A stretch of 40,529 bases of DNA from a virus, in the IMG/VR virus record IMGVR_UViG_3300010430_000170, positions 1 through 40,529 of that record; one strand, written 5' to 3'. A program made the translations under genes and the position numbers. The notes under the pieces are model-generated. The model made no database searches. It saw only the letters and a program-made list of their open reading frames with translations, and was not told the origin of the DNA. Below, piece by piece: positions 30,027-38,056 of the stretch; position 1 is the first letter of the stretch; every line of letters begins with the position of its first letter.

Positions 30027-31955
30027 GTGACAGTTTCATCTGAAGTAGCAAAAGTCGACGGTAACGGTAACGGAGCAGCTACCCGTTTCCCTACTGCCCC
30101 AATGACAATTTTCGCAGAAGAAGATCTGAATGTGACTTTCGTCGACGCCCTCGGTGTGGAGACTCCAGTTACTCTCGGCACAGGCCCGACCAATTTCGCC
30201 GTAAGTGGAACTCTGACGGGTGACACGCCTGCAACAGTGGAAGTAGTTTATCCTGCCGATGAAGTCACGCCGATGGCGTCAGGCGAAAAAATCGTTATTA
30301 AACGAGAGTTAGATTTCACCCAAGACGTAGCTTTAGAAAACCAAGGCGGGTACCTCCCTAAAACTCAAGAAGGCGCCCTAGACCGCTCTGCGATGCGCGA
30401 CCTTCAGCTTAAAGAAGGACTCGACCGAGCGATTAAAGTATCTATCGGTAGCGACCAGACATCTGACGAACTCTTGCAGAGTATTTTCGACGCTGAAGAG
30501 AACGCAAATAACAGCGCGGCAGCTGCAGCGACTAGCGAGTCTAACGCTTCTGACAGTGAGGACCAGGCGCTCGTTTACCGCAATGAAGCAGAGGTGTTCC
30601 GTGACGAAGCGCAAGCTGCGGTCGGCGGTGTGAAAGTCTCTGCGGACGACACTACCGCGGGCAACCTAGAGGATAAAATCGTAGCGGGAACGGGCATCCA
30701 GTTACAGACGTTAAATGGCGGCGCGAATGAGACGCGCGAGATAAGCCTCAGCGCAGACCCTTGGGACTTTTACGATCAGTCAAATGACGTGGCGTGGGCG
30801 CTACAATACAGCACTTCTGCCATGACAAGTACTAGCTCAAAGGTTCAGGCAGTCAAGCTTACAGACACCCTAGCGATCCTCGCCCACTACGACACTTCGA
30901 ACGACGAGATTTGGTGTACCGCAGTGTCTCGCACAGGTGAAACTTTAGCGTACGGCGCGGTTACTCAATGCCTCGTTGCCACAAACTCGTTCAGAAACGA
31001 AGACGGTGGGATTAAAGTGACCAAGGTTCGCGACGACGCGTTCATGGTCTCAGTACTGAATAATGGTACCAACGACATTGAGTCAGTAGTGTGTTCTGTA
31101 TCGGGTACGACCATCACTGCAGGGTTCCAGCAAGCGATTGCTATCGCGTCGTACAATGCCACAGCTCTCGACATAGACTACATCTCGGACGACCTCGTAG
31201 CCATGGGGTACATCCGCGGGGACACGACGAACAAAGCGGTTGCACGAACGGTAAGCGTGTCCGCCACCGTGATGACTTTCAACGCTACGACAGATATATA
31301 CGTTTCAGGCGCGATAAATACTGGAGGGTTCCTTCAGCTCAAGATGGCAGACGCGACCAACGGCGTAATGTTCTTCATGCAGAATACGACGAAAGTCAAT
31401 TTCGCGGGCATCTCTATTAGCGGGACAGCCGTTGTCGCTGAGGCAGGCGATACTGCTATCATTAACGCGGACACTGGCCTAACTGACGACCCTGCTCTCG
31501 CAATGGTGGACGAGCAGTCGGGCATCGTGAGCGCCTTATGTTCTCTTGGTGACGGCGGGGTCATAACCCCACTTGCGGCGGTCGTGCCGGTGGTGTACGC
31601 CGCGCGAACTGCGTACTTGGCAGGTGAGATTTCTGTATACGGAACATTTTCAGAGAAGAACATTAATCCTATGATGGCGAAACTCGGGAGCAAGTACTGC
31701 ATCAAGGTTTTCCAACATTGGTTCGAGGGTGCTACCGAAAACGTGGCGTACTTACGGTACGGACTCTTCGAAGTTCTCGACGGTGGCGGGTTGAAGCTAT
31801 TTAAGACATTTAGGCTTGATGCAAGCTTGAAGCTTCAGAATACGGATTTCTATACAGCATTTACGGTCAACATGGGCGACAACCACAGCCTGGTCGGCAT
31901 CGTGAATAGTACTTCCGAGGAAACGTGGGCTACATTACTCCATAACGGTCAATAG
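30027..31955 (+). CDS. tail fibre with T7 gp17-type N-terminus
   Basis: 642-aa fibre. Residues 1-150 match the Phage_T7_tail attachment domain: TRFPTAPMTIFAEEDLNVTF, VVYPADEVTP, GEKIVIKRELDFTQDVALEN, NQGGYLPKTQEGALDRSAM. An Ala/Ser/Asn/Glu coiled coil follows (about 150-200), then a beta-rich distal part (200-642) with no recognised enzyme motif, probably the receptor binder. The start is GTG behind GGGAG. No variable repeat or reverse transcriptase accompanies it. Confidence 0.88.
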   Translation: MTVSSEVAKVDGNGNGAATRFPTAPMTIFAEEDLNVTFVDALGVETPVTLGTGPTNFAVSGTLTGDTPATVEVVYPADEVTPMASGEKIVIKRELDFTQDVALENQGGYLPKTQEGALDRSAMRDLQLKEGLDRAIKVSIGSDQTSDELLQSIFDAEENANNSAAAAATSESNASDSEDQALVYRNEAEVFRDEAQAAVGGVKVSADDTTAGNLEDKIVAGTGIQLQTLNGGANETREISLSADPWDFYDQSNDVAWALQYSTSAMTSTSSKVQAVKLTDTLAILAHYDTSNDEIWCTAVSRTGETLAYGAVTQCLVATNSFRNEDGGIKVTKVRDDAFMVSVLNNGTNDIESVVCSVSGTTITAGFQQAIAIASYNATALDIDYISDDLVAMGYIRGDTTNKAVARTVSVSATVMTFNATTDIYVSGAINTGGFLQLKMADATNGVMFFMQNTTKVNFAGISISGTAVVAEAGDTAIINADTGLTDDPALAMVDEQSGIVSALCSLGDGGVITPLAAVVPVVYAARTAYLAGEISVYGTFSEKNINPMMAKLGSKYCIKVFQHWFEGATENVAYLRYGLFEVLDGGGLKLFKTFRLDASLKLQNTDFYTAFTVNMGDNHSLVGIVNSTSEETWATLLHNGQ

Positions 31956-31969
31956 AGAGGAAAAATAAC

Positions 31970-32317
31970 ATGGCAACGTGGGACGATAACACTCAAGAAG
32001 GCGATAAGTCAAAAGGCGTCCGCCACCACAGTGTAGGTGTGAATTCTGGCGACACGGACTCGGACGTGCTCGACCTTAACCCTCGAGCTGAAGTAACCCT
32101 CGTAGGCGACATCGTGGCCTCAGAGTCGCTAAGCATTGAGCTATGTACCGACCGAGCGCGCACGAACTTCGTAGCGGCTACACTTCAGGATGGTACGATT
32201 AAGACAATCGACACGAACTCTCAGACACTCACCTTGGCTAAAGGGTTCACTGGTTTGAAAATCACAGGTGCCTCGCAAGCCGGGACTTCTACAGTAGACG
32301 TAACGCAGGTGTTCTAA
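31970..32317 (+). CDS. small beta-rich tail protein A
   Basis: 115-aa protein, predicted beta-sandwich: DNTQEGDKSKGVRHHSVGVN, SDVLDLNPRAEVTLVGDIVA, KGFTGLKITGASQAGTSTVD. It resembles the protein at 33214-33564 in length, in the LALDPLAEVSF/LDLNPRAEVTL block and in the final GLKITGA/GIKFTGAVTAQ block, so the two are probably diverged duplicates. Likely a tail accessory or fibre-tip component. Confidence 0.65.
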   Translation: MATWDDNTQEGDKSKGVRHHSVGVNSGDTDSDVLDLNPRAEVTLVGDIVASESLSIELCTDRARTNFVAATLQDGTIKTIDTNSQTLTLAKGFTGLKITGASQAGTSTVDVTQVF

Positions 32318-32318
32318 G

Positions 32319-33017
32319 ATGACCGAGGGAGCATTTCGAGAAGCAATACGCGGCGCGTTTCCAGACGAGCCGGCGGTCAGCGGGGGCGGCGCTCCAGTAC
32401 TCGAGAGCTTCAGCAGTGCCGGGGCCGCGGGTGCTACTTCAGTACTGTGCCCAGCGCCTTCAGGGATCGAAGCGGGTGACATCCTCGTAGCGTACCACTA
32501 CATGGACGCTACTGAAACAATCGTGGACCCTGCGGGCTGGACGCCTTTCAACGGGGCTGCGAACTCCGGCCACTCTTCCCGTCTGTACTATAAGACAGCG
32601 GATGCGTCAGACGAGGTTGCTGTAAATTATTCTTGGGCGAGTACGTCCAGCGAAGACCGCGCAGTTGTAATGGCTCGCCTAAGCGGGGCTACGCAGCCTG
32701 CCACAGAAGAGGAGCTACTGGGGACTACGAACGGGTCTGCTGACCTAGTCACGACGCTAACCCCAAGCCAGGCTAACTCCATCGCGATAACTTTCGGTTC
32801 TCATGACGATACCGCCAATAACTGGGACAAGCGCCCTGACGACACGGGTTGGACTACAATCGTAGAGCAGACGTCTCGCACCGGAACGTCATCGGGAGCA
32901 GTTCGAGGCGGGTTCTGGAACATGGACGACGTATCAGACCAGCAAACAGCAACGTACTCTGTGGACAATATCGAAGAAGCCCGTTACGGCATGGCGATGT
33001 TCGCACCAACGGCGTAA
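32319..33017 (+). CDS. beta-rich tail or adhesin-like protein
   Basis: 232-aa protein. After a short helical start, residues 28-230 form a predicted beta-sandwich seen in phage adhesins and bacterial surface proteins: PSGIEAGDILVAYHYMDATE, DPAGWTPFNGAANSG, and SIAITFGSHDD. Probably exposed on the tail and involved in surface binding. One base separates it from the previous stop. Confidence 0.65.
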   Translation: MTEGAFREAIRGAFPDEPAVSGGGAPVLESFSSAGAAGATSVLCPAPSGIEAGDILVAYHYMDATETIVDPAGWTPFNGAANSGHSSRLYYKTADASDEVAVNYSWASTSSEDRAVVMARLSGATQPATEEELLGTTNGSADLVTTLTPSQANSIAITFGSHDDTANNWDKRPDDTGWTTIVEQTSRTGTSSGAVRGGFWNMDDVSDQQTATYSVDNIEEARYGMAMFAPTA

Positions 33018-33026
33018 GGAGGATGC

Positions 33027-33221
33027 ATGGAGGAACTTAAAGCGAAATTAGCCGACCAGATCAAGCAGACGCAAGGCGCGGACTGCGAGATTTCTTTCGA
33101 GGAAAAGAACGGTTTTCTAGTCTGCACCGGAGTGCACTACATTGAGCTTGAAGGAGAGCGAGTTGGACAACCCGCCTCTGTAAGTGCTAAACTACCCGTA
33201 GAGGAGAACATCAATGGCTGA
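33027..33221 (+). CDS. hypothetical small protein
   Basis: 64-aa protein not recognised. It has a helical start (MEELKAKLADQIKQTQGADC) followed by strands (EISFEEKNGFLVCTGVHYIE). Its end overlaps the next gene by 8 bases. Probably a small tail accessory or chaperone. Confidence 0.6.
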   Translation: MEELKAKLADQIKQTQGADCEISFEEKNGFLVCTGVHYIELEGERVGQPASVSAKLPVEENING

Positions 33222-33564
33222 TGCAGTTTGGACTAGACCAGAGACATTTACGAAACGGTCGCGCATTGCGACTGCGGTAGTGAACTCTACGGACCGGGAT
33301 ACGGCGCTCCTCGCTCTCGACCCTCTCGCTGAAGTAAGTTTCACCGTGGACTTAGCAAACGGGGAGTCCCTACGGTACCAACTAGCGGTCGGAGAAAACG
33401 GGGCGGGCTTAGTGCCAGTATTCGTGGACGGCTTTGAAGTAGAGATTAATACCGATTTTAACGATACGCTCCTCGGCCCGGCTACTGGGATTAAATTCAC
33501 AGGTGCGGTAACCGCTCAGGACACGACGATCACGGTACTTGAAACGCTACGGAGGGGCTGCTAA
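33214..33564 (+). CDS. small beta-rich tail protein B
   Basis: 116-aa protein, probable paralogue of the one at 31970-32317 (shared LALDPLAEVSF-type and GIKFTGAVTAQ-type blocks). Its GESLRYQLAVGENGAGLVPV middle differs. Likely a beta-sandwich tail accessory. It overlaps both neighbours (8 bases before; TAATG after). Confidence 0.62.
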   Translation: MADAVWTRPETFTKRSRIATAVVNSTDRDTALLALDPLAEVSFTVDLANGESLRYQLAVGENGAGLVPVFVDGFEVEINTDFNDTLLGPATGIKFTGAVTAQDTTITVLETLRRGC

Positions 33565-34526
33565 TGGCTATCCCTAACGGCGGGAGAGACGCCGCGACAC
33601 GGCAGAGCGTACTACTCGGGAGTTCAACAGGCTGGCTGAAGGGTGGAGAGTTGTCTGCAAACGCGGACACCACAAAGTTCGACTATGCGGCCGGCAAAGG
33701 AATAATTGTGGATAGCTCCGACCCGGATAACCCTACGCGAACCGAAGTTACGTGGGACGCCGGCACTGCGATCACGCCTGCTTTCTTGAACACTGCGGCA
33801 GCTACCTTCCTCCTGATCGACATCGACGGGAACCTGGTGCAGCAAGCCACTTTTCCGGAGAGTCCCGAGACTAGGAATAACATACAGATCGGCGCGGTCG
33901 TTCATGCGGGCGGCGTAGTGACGGGCTTCTCGGACGGGATCTCCACCCCGGTACAGAACGTGGCGGTGTCCTTGAACGGACTGATGGTCGCAATCGGCGC
34001 CTTGAACGCATCGGGGAACGAGTATTCCGGAGACCCTGCCGGCAACCTGAGCCTACAGAAGAGCGCAGGCAAAATGTTTTACATCGGAGCAAACGGTAAA
34101 CTGAACCCCGCAGACCCCAACCGGTACATCACGCCGGTTACTACGGCCGACCCCATGCTACTGTCGTGGAAAGACGGAGCGGGGAGTTTCGGCATCGATT
34201 TCGATACCGTAGTGCAGGCAGGGGTATATGATGACGGTACGGGCGGCGTAAGCGGGCCGACGGGGGTTTTAAATATGAACTTCTGGACAAATCACAGGTT
34301 GTATTACAGTCCGGACGGGAACGTAACGGTGCTTGAGTATGGCCAAGTAGCGTACAACAGCGATACTGCTGCGATAGCAGGTATGTCCTCCGAGATGCCC
34401 GAGTTAAACCCTACGTTCTCGGAGGTCCCGTTCCGTGCGGTTCTTACGATGCGGGGCGGAGCGTCCGATTTGTCAGACCCTGGCGACGCTATTTTCACTC
34501 AATTAAATAAGTACGGGATCTTGTGA
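33564..34526 (+). CDS. tail protein, probable fibre or spike component
   Basis: 320-aa protein. The N-terminal half (SVLLGSSTGWLKGGELSANA; FDYAAGKGIIVDSSDPDNPT; EVTWDAGTAITPAFLNTAAA) is seen in tail proteins of several phages. The C-terminal part is Gly/Asp-rich beta, ending EVPFRAVLTMRGGASDLSDP. No hydrolase motif was recognised. Its place in the fibre cluster supports a host-attachment role. Confidence 0.68.
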   Translation: MAIPNGGRDAATRQSVLLGSSTGWLKGGELSANADTTKFDYAAGKGIIVDSSDPDNPTRTEVTWDAGTAITPAFLNTAAATFLLIDIDGNLVQQATFPESPETRNNIQIGAVVHAGGVVTGFSDGISTPVQNVAVSLNGLMVAIGALNASGNEYSGDPAGNLSLQKSAGKMFYIGANGKLNPADPNRYITPVTTADPMLLSWKDGAGSFGIDFDTVVQAGVYDDGTGGVSGPTGVLNMNFWTNHRLYYSPDGNVTVLEYGQVAYNSDTAAIAGMSSEMPELNPTFSEVPFRAVLTMRGGASDLSDPGDAIFTQLNKYGIL

Positions 34527-34768
34527 TGAGCTTAGACTACATGACCACCTCGATCAGGCATTGCTTCTCTATCGGGATGTGCGTGACTTTAGCCAATTCG
34601 AAGGTACTCTTCAGGCTGTTGGATAACACTGGGTCAGAGGTATTTAAAGTAACGGCCGAGGGTCGCGTAACTACCAACCGCCTAAACTTAGCTGACCTCC
34701 CTACGAGTGCGGCTGGCCTAGCTGCAGGTGACGTATGGAATGACGGCGGTACGCTAAAAATTAAATAA
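34526..34768 (+). CDS. hypothetical small tail-region protein
   Basis: 80-aa protein. The ATG at 34526 in a TGATG overlap is preferred over the GTG three bases earlier. The end (LADLPTSAAGLAAGDVWNDG, then GTLKIK) is the common LPTS..GL..GDVWNDGGTLKI motif found at the C-terminus of many small phage proteins near tail fibres. Function unknown. Confidence 0.68.
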   Translation: MSLDYMTTSIRHCFSIGMCVTLANSKVLFRLLDNTGSEVFKVTAEGRVTTNRLNLADLPTSAAGLAAGDVWNDGGTLKIK

Positions 34769-34778
34769 GGAGCTCATC

Positions 34779-35192
34779 ATGGAAGCACTACGCAAATTTT
34801 TACTCTGGATACCCTACCCGAAACGTACGTTCAGTAAGCTCTGGTTCGGTACGGGCGGGGCGTTCCTGTTCTTCTATATCCTGTCAGAAACTGCCTCAGT
34901 CAAGACGATTGTCCATGAGAAAGTCCACATTCTGCAGCAGTGGCTCTGTTTCGGCGCAGCGTATGCGGTCGGGCTACACCTTGCCCTAGCTATGTTCTCC
35001 TGGTACCTCATTTACGGGGCTGAGATCGCCGCACGTTTCTTTGTGTTCAAGTTTATCACCCACCGTCACTGGGGGTGGAAGAAAGCACTCTACGTCGCTT
35101 ACAAGCGCTGCTGGCACGAGCGCATGGCGAGGTGGGTCGCTGGGCAAGCGGAAAAAGACTGGGCGTTTCATTTCGACGGCCGGTACGTATAA
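34779..35192 (+). CDS. membrane protein with zincin-like HExxH
   Basis: 137-aa protein with hydrophobic segments near residues 24-37 (GTGGAFLFFYIL) and 58-80. Between them lies VHEKVHILQQW with HEKVH at 46-50. A Glu at 82 (YGAEIAARFF) is at a distance seen for the third zinc ligand in gluzincins, and related small phage proteins read HExVHxxQ...E.EA. This suggests a membrane-tethered metallopeptidase fold. It opens the lysis cassette, so cleavage of an envelope protein is conceivable; activity is inference. GGAGC lies before the ATG. Confidence 0.6.
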   Translation: MEALRKFLLWIPYPKRTFSKLWFGTGGAFLFFYILSETASVKTIVHEKVHILQQWLCFGAAYAVGLHLALAMFSWYLIYGAEIAARFFVFKFITHRHWGWKKALYVAYKRCWHERMARWVAGQAEKDWAFHFDGRYV

Positions 35193-35214
35193 TGTAATAT
35201 AAGGAGAGCATGGC

Positions 35215-35463
35215 ATGGCAGACGACAGACTCGATTTACTGAAAGAGTTTATGCAAACTCAGTTCGATCAGATGCACGATAAGATCGACAAGGTCGCTGA
35301 GTCCTCATCAGCAAACACCCAGAAAATTAACGAAATTGTGGCTTTTAAGAACAAGGCTGTGGGCGCGTGGTTGGCGATCACCGGTTCAGTAGGTTTCTTC
35401 GCGGCGCACGCTAATCAACTATTCTCGGCCGTCATGGCAGTCGTAACAGGAGGGCACCGCTAA
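35215..35463 (+). CDS. XhlA-like single-TM protein (holin-associated)
   Basis: 82-aa protein: N-terminal coiled-coil region (LLKEFMQTQFDQMHDKIDKV, then AESSSANTQKINEIV), then one hydrophobic segment (AWLAITGSVGFFAAHANQLF). This is the build of XhlA/haemolysin-type phage lysis proteins. It probably anchors in the inner membrane and assists the holin. AAGGAGAG precedes two nearby ATGs (35210, 35215); the second is in frame. TAATG overlap with the next gene. Confidence 0.65.
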   Translation: MADDRLDLLKEFMQTQFDQMHDKIDKVAESSSANTQKINEIVAFKNKAVGAWLAITGSVGFFAAHANQLFSAVMAVVTGGHR

Positions 35464-35864
35464 TGAAACTCGTAACACTACAGCGCTCGTTCGCTTCAGA
35501 TAAAGTAACTATGGGCGCACTGCAGATCCTAGGCGTAGACCACCCGCCGATCTTTACTTTAGAAAATCCTTGGAAAGGTAACCAGCGTAACGTCTCGTGC
35601 ATCCCTGCCGGGGTCTACGAGTGCGTGAAGCACTACGGGAAGAAATACCATGACGTATGGCGCCTAGAGAACGTGGAGAACAGGTCTTACATTCTAATCC
35701 ACGCGGGTAATACGGCAAAACACACTGAGGGGTGTATTCTGGTAGGACTGGCCGCGGGGGAGCTGAACGGAGACCCGGCAGTGCTGAAGAGTCGTCCGGC
35801 CGTAGCGCTGCTGCAAGAGATCTTTGGGGACGAACCGTTCACCTTAGAAATAAAAGATAGATAG
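35463..35864 (+). CDS. DUF5675 protein, YkuD-like putative lysis enzyme
   Basis: 133-aa protein of the DUF5675 family: TLENPWKGNQRNVSCIPAGV near residues 32-51, YECVKHYGKKYHDVWRLENV near 52-71, and ILIHAGNTAKHTEGCILVG near 77-95. The HxGN...T.GCI arrangement resembles the His-Cys active site of L,D-transpeptidase (YkuD) folds, so a peptidoglycan-active role is plausible. No other endolysin candidate lies in the cassette, which supports it as the lysis enzyme. No signal peptide, so release would depend on the holin. Confidence 0.75.
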   Translation: MKLVTLQRSFASDKVTMGALQILGVDHPPIFTLENPWKGNQRNVSCIPAGVYECVKHYGKKYHDVWRLENVENRSYILIHAGNTAKHTEGCILVGLAAGELNGDPAVLKSRPAVALLQEIFGDEPFTLEIKDR

Positions 35865-35875
35865 GAGATGGTAAA

Positions 35876-36274
35876 ATGCTTGGACTTGGTATTACGGCGC
35901 TCACGGGAATCGTTTCTGCGCTTTCCGGCAAGAGTAAGAACATTGCTGAACTCGCTGGCGTTGATGAAGGAACTGTGGGTAGCGTACTGGGTGCTATTCA
36001 GGCCTACACGACGAAAGACGAGCGCTTGCAGAAGCAGCTTAACGACTTCGTCGAAGGTGCTCGCGATCATGATAAAGCGACGTTTGACAAGAACGATAAA
36101 TTCAGTAACCGACTGAGGTCGAGCGTACGCCCACTTGTGACTTTCGCCGCAATGAGCTGGTACTTGTACGCCCGTACTCAGGGTATCGAACTGACGCAAG
36201 AGGACTACGCCATTATTGGTGGGGTCTTAGCTTTCTGGTTTGGGTTCCGGCCGTTCGAGAAACGTCGCAAATAG
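35876..36274 (+). CDS. three-helix holin, GTA type
   Basis: 132-aa protein matching the Holin_3TM family known from alphaproteobacterial prophages and gene-transfer agents: GLGITALTGIVSALSGKS at the start, a hydrophilic middle, SNRLRSSVRPLVTFAAMSWY near residues 76-95, and DYAIIGGVLAFWFGFRPFEK near 110-129. It permeabilises the inner membrane at the end of infection. It is the last gene of the rightward late operon; GGAGATGG precedes the ATG. Confidence 0.8.
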   Translation: MLGLGITALTGIVSALSGKSKNIAELAGVDEGTVGSVLGAIQAYTTKDERLQKQLNDFVEGARDHDKATFDKNDKFSNRLRSSVRPLVTFAAMSWYLYARTQGIELTQEDYAIIGGVLAFWFGFRPFEKRRK

Positions 36275-36316
36275 AAAAACCTCGGTTCGAACCTACCGGT
36301 GCAATATCCGTAGCCA

Positions 36317-36514
36317 TTACTCTTCAGCCTCCGCTGTCTTGCCGTCTACGGACATCCGCACATACCCTTTAGCGAACCGGGTCTCCCCGCGCGTATAATT
36401 AAATTGCTTCTCGCAGTTCGGGCAGTCCACAATTTCAGGCTTCCCCGTAACGTATTGAACTAAAAGTTGCTGGTTTTCGCAGTTTGGGCATGTCATTTCT
36501 TTTGTGTTGCTCAT
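36317..36514 (-). CDS. small zinc-ribbon protein
   Basis: 65-aa protein with two CxxC knuckles (MTCPNCENQQ near residue 7 and IVDCPNCEKQF near 33), the standard zinc ribbon; likely binds nucleic acid or protein. AAGAAGGG stands before the ATG. It overlaps the 3' end of the coiled-coil gene by 80 bases in another frame, unusually long for this genome. Last gene of the right-hand leftward unit. Confidence 0.7.
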   Translation of the reverse strand: MSNTKEMTCPNCENQQLLVQYVTGKPEIVDCPNCEKQFNYTRGETRFAKGYVRMSVDGKTAEAEE

Positions 36515-36938
36515 GGGTTTTCCCTTCTTGTTGTTGATTTTCGAACAGGATCTCCTTCTTAGACCGCTGGAGTATGTTCTCGACGTTCAGGCGCCCTACT
36601 TCAGCGTTTGTCTGCTCGAGTGCTCTGAAAGCGTGGTCAGACGTTCTACGAGCCACGTCTCGCTCTAAGACAGCCTGGTCTAAAGCACCGTCGGCTTCTG
36701 TAAGGCAACGGTTGAGCTGGTCGTTTTCGCCTTTCAACATCGTGAGCTGGTACTTAAGTAACCTGATTTCACGGTCACGGCGTGCAGCCTTGTTGTTTGC
36801 GTTCAGCGCCGAGCGTGCAAGCTGGATCTTAGTCCGGCCTTTCATAAACGCCTCCGCCTGTTCTTCCGTGACAGGGCCCGGTTCAGCTAACTCCTCCGGC
36901 ATCAGGTCCGCCAGTCTTTTATTTAAGTTATCAACCAT
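36435..36938 (-). CDS. coiled-coil protein, unknown function
   Basis: 167-aa charged helical protein with a probable coiled coil over residues about 50-130 (REIRLLKYQLTMLKGENDQL; DGALDQAVLERDVARRTSD). AGAGGA lies 8 bases before the ATG. The hydrophilic C-terminal 26 residues overlap the zinc-ribbon gene. No family recognised. Confidence 0.68.
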   Translation of the reverse strand: MVDNLNKRLADLMPEELAEPGPVTEEQAEAFMKGRTKIQLARSALNANNKAARRDREIRLLKYQLTMLKGENDQLNRCLTEADGALDQAVLERDVARRTSDHAFRALEQTNAEVGRLNVENILQRSKKEILFENQQQEGKTHEQHKRNDMPKLRKPATFSSIRYGEA

Positions 36939-36943
36939 GTGAT

Positions 36944-37117
36944 TTATCCTCTCGTGCTGGGCGGGTCGAGCACTTCAAGCTCTGGTTTTGGGCAAGATGC
37001 CGCGGCCATAGCCGCCCAGTCGTTTAGTTTTTGTTTAAGTGTAAGGTTGTCGTAAGCAAAAAACCCTGCTAGGAAAATCACCCCAATAAGTACGTAGGTT
37101 TTCTGATTTTCTGTCAT
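36944..37117 (-). CDS. 57-aa single-TM protein
   Basis: Found by reading the gap: MTENQKTYVLIGVIFLAGFF, then AYDNLTLKQKLNDWAAM, then AAASCPKPELEVLDPPS. It has one membrane segment (residues 8-21) and a soluble tail with one Cys followed by a Pro-rich end. The start overlaps the upstream gene by ATGA. An i-spanin-like role is possible but there is no partner o-spanin visible, so this is only a thought. Confidence 0.6.
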   Translation of the reverse strand: MTENQKTYVLIGVIFLAGFFAYDNLTLKQKLNDWAAMAAASCPKPELEVLDPPSTRG

Positions 37118-37341
37118 ACCACTTCCTCCGGTATAGACCAGCGGCGGTTACCGGGGTCAGCTTTCGCGGCTTCAGCGTTCGGTTTCTTCACTTCCCCAGA
37201 CGTTTGCTGCAGAAGCGACCCGACCATCCACGTAGGTACCTCCACAGTGGTCTCACGGTCTTCTACCGATCGTTGCACAAGACGTTCCAGATCTATGCGA
37301 TCCGAAGCGTCCAGTTTCTTAAAGTTATGTAGTAGTGGCAT
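37114..37341 (-). CDS. hypothetical protein
   Basis: 75-aa charged protein not recognised (DASDRIDLERLVQRSVEDRE; VEVPTWMVGSLLQQTSG; RRWSIPEEVV). Probably helical and soluble. It starts two bases after the 39-aa membrane peptide's stop. Confidence 0.62.
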   Translation of the reverse strand: MPLLHNFKKLDASDRIDLERLVQRSVEDRETTVEVPTWMVGSLLQQTSGEVKKPNAEAAKADPGNRRWSIPEEVV

Positions 37342-37343
37342 GG

Positions 37344-37463
37344 TTAACCTCCCATCAGTTTAAGTATAGTCGCCGTAGTGAACCCGCCGACCACCGCACC
37401 GGCCGCTGCGTACCCGAGGGCCCGGCGCATTAAATGATTGAATACGCGGCACTGGCGGTCCAT
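37344..37463 (-). CDS. 39-aa Gly/Ala-rich membrane peptide
   Basis: Short ORF in the gap: MDRQCRVFNHLMRRALGYAA, then AGAVVGGFTTATILKLMGG. The C-terminal half is a plausible Gly-zipper membrane helix after a basic N-terminus. The start forms TAATG with the upstream gene and the next gene begins two bases later. Confidence 0.55.
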   Translation of the reverse strand: MDRQCRVFNHLMRRALGYAAAGAVVGGFTTATILKLMGG

Positions 37464-37720
37464 TACTTCACCTTCCCGATTGCAGCTTGGTAGAGGTCTT
37501 CGAACTGCTCGTTCAGATGTCGGATTTCCGGCATGTTGCCCTTCTCCATCGCTGCGATAACCTTACGGGCGACCGTCGGGTTGACTTCGTGCTGCTCGTT
37601 CAGGACGTCAAGGATGTCCTTCAGCTCAGCCCGCCCCTCTTCGATGCTGCGGTTCACGCTCAGCGCCTGCTTGAAGTACTCTTTTACTTTCTGTTTATCG
37701 TGGTCTGATTGAATGTGCAT
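37463..37720 (-). CDS. small helical protein
   Basis: 85-aa charged, helical protein (DHDKQKVKEYFKQALSVNRS; AELKDILDVLNEQHEVNPTV; RHLNEQFEDLYQAAIGKVK). The repeated pattern ending in F..LY recalls small dsDNA-binding helical proteins of T4-like phages, but I cannot confirm homology. Placed two genes before the polymerase's 3' end, a DNA-related role is plausible. Confidence 0.62.
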   Translation of the reverse strand: MHIQSDHDKQKVKEYFKQALSVNRSIEEGRAELKDILDVLNEQHEVNPTVARKVIAAMEKGNMPEIRHLNEQFEDLYQAAIGKVK

Positions 37721-37761
37721 TTTAGCTTCTTTCTTTTAGTTGTTTACTTAGTTTAGCGACC

Positions 37762-38046
37762 TTATGCGCCAGGAATAAACCCGAACTTCGTGTAGCGTTG
37801 CTTCAGCCCTCGGTACATGCCGCGCGCACTCTGGGTAGAATTAATGTGATTTTCCACATTGCGGATACCGTTATCGAGGACTTTATCGGCTTTCTGTCCC
37901 AATCGGTGGCCCGGGATTACCATCTTGCGCTGCGGGTAGTATCGTTGCCCTTTCGGGATGACGATCAGGTTACGCTCTGGCCACCCCTCGTGTTTAGCCA
38001 TCATTTCAGCCGCTTTACGTAGTGCTCTTGCTTTTTTACCGTTCAT
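37762..38046 (-). CDS. small very basic protein
   Basis: 94-aa, strongly basic protein (MNGKKARALRKAAEMMAKHE; IPKGQRYYPQRKMVIPGHRL; GMYRGLKQRYTKFGFIPG), likely nucleic-acid-binding. ATG 38046 is preferred over in-frame 38088, which lies inside the polymerase gene, because GTAGGAGA precedes it. It directly follows the polymerase gene. Confidence 0.65.
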   Translation of the reverse strand: MNGKKARALRKAAEMMAKHEGWPERNLIVIPKGQRYYPQRKMVIPGHRLGQKADKVLDNGIRNVENHINSTQSARGMYRGLKQRYTKFGFIPGA

Positions 38047-38056
38047 TATTTTTCTC

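Noticed and set aside
30027-34526. Diversity-generating retroelement as in BPP-1.
   Set aside because: No reverse transcriptase frame, no Mtd-like variable repeat and no template repeat were seen.
36284-36293. GGTTCGAACC palindrome after the holin gene, resembling a tRNA T-arm or an attachment site.
   Set aside because: No acceptor stem pairs with it and no integrase is present; it also lacks the T-run of a terminator.
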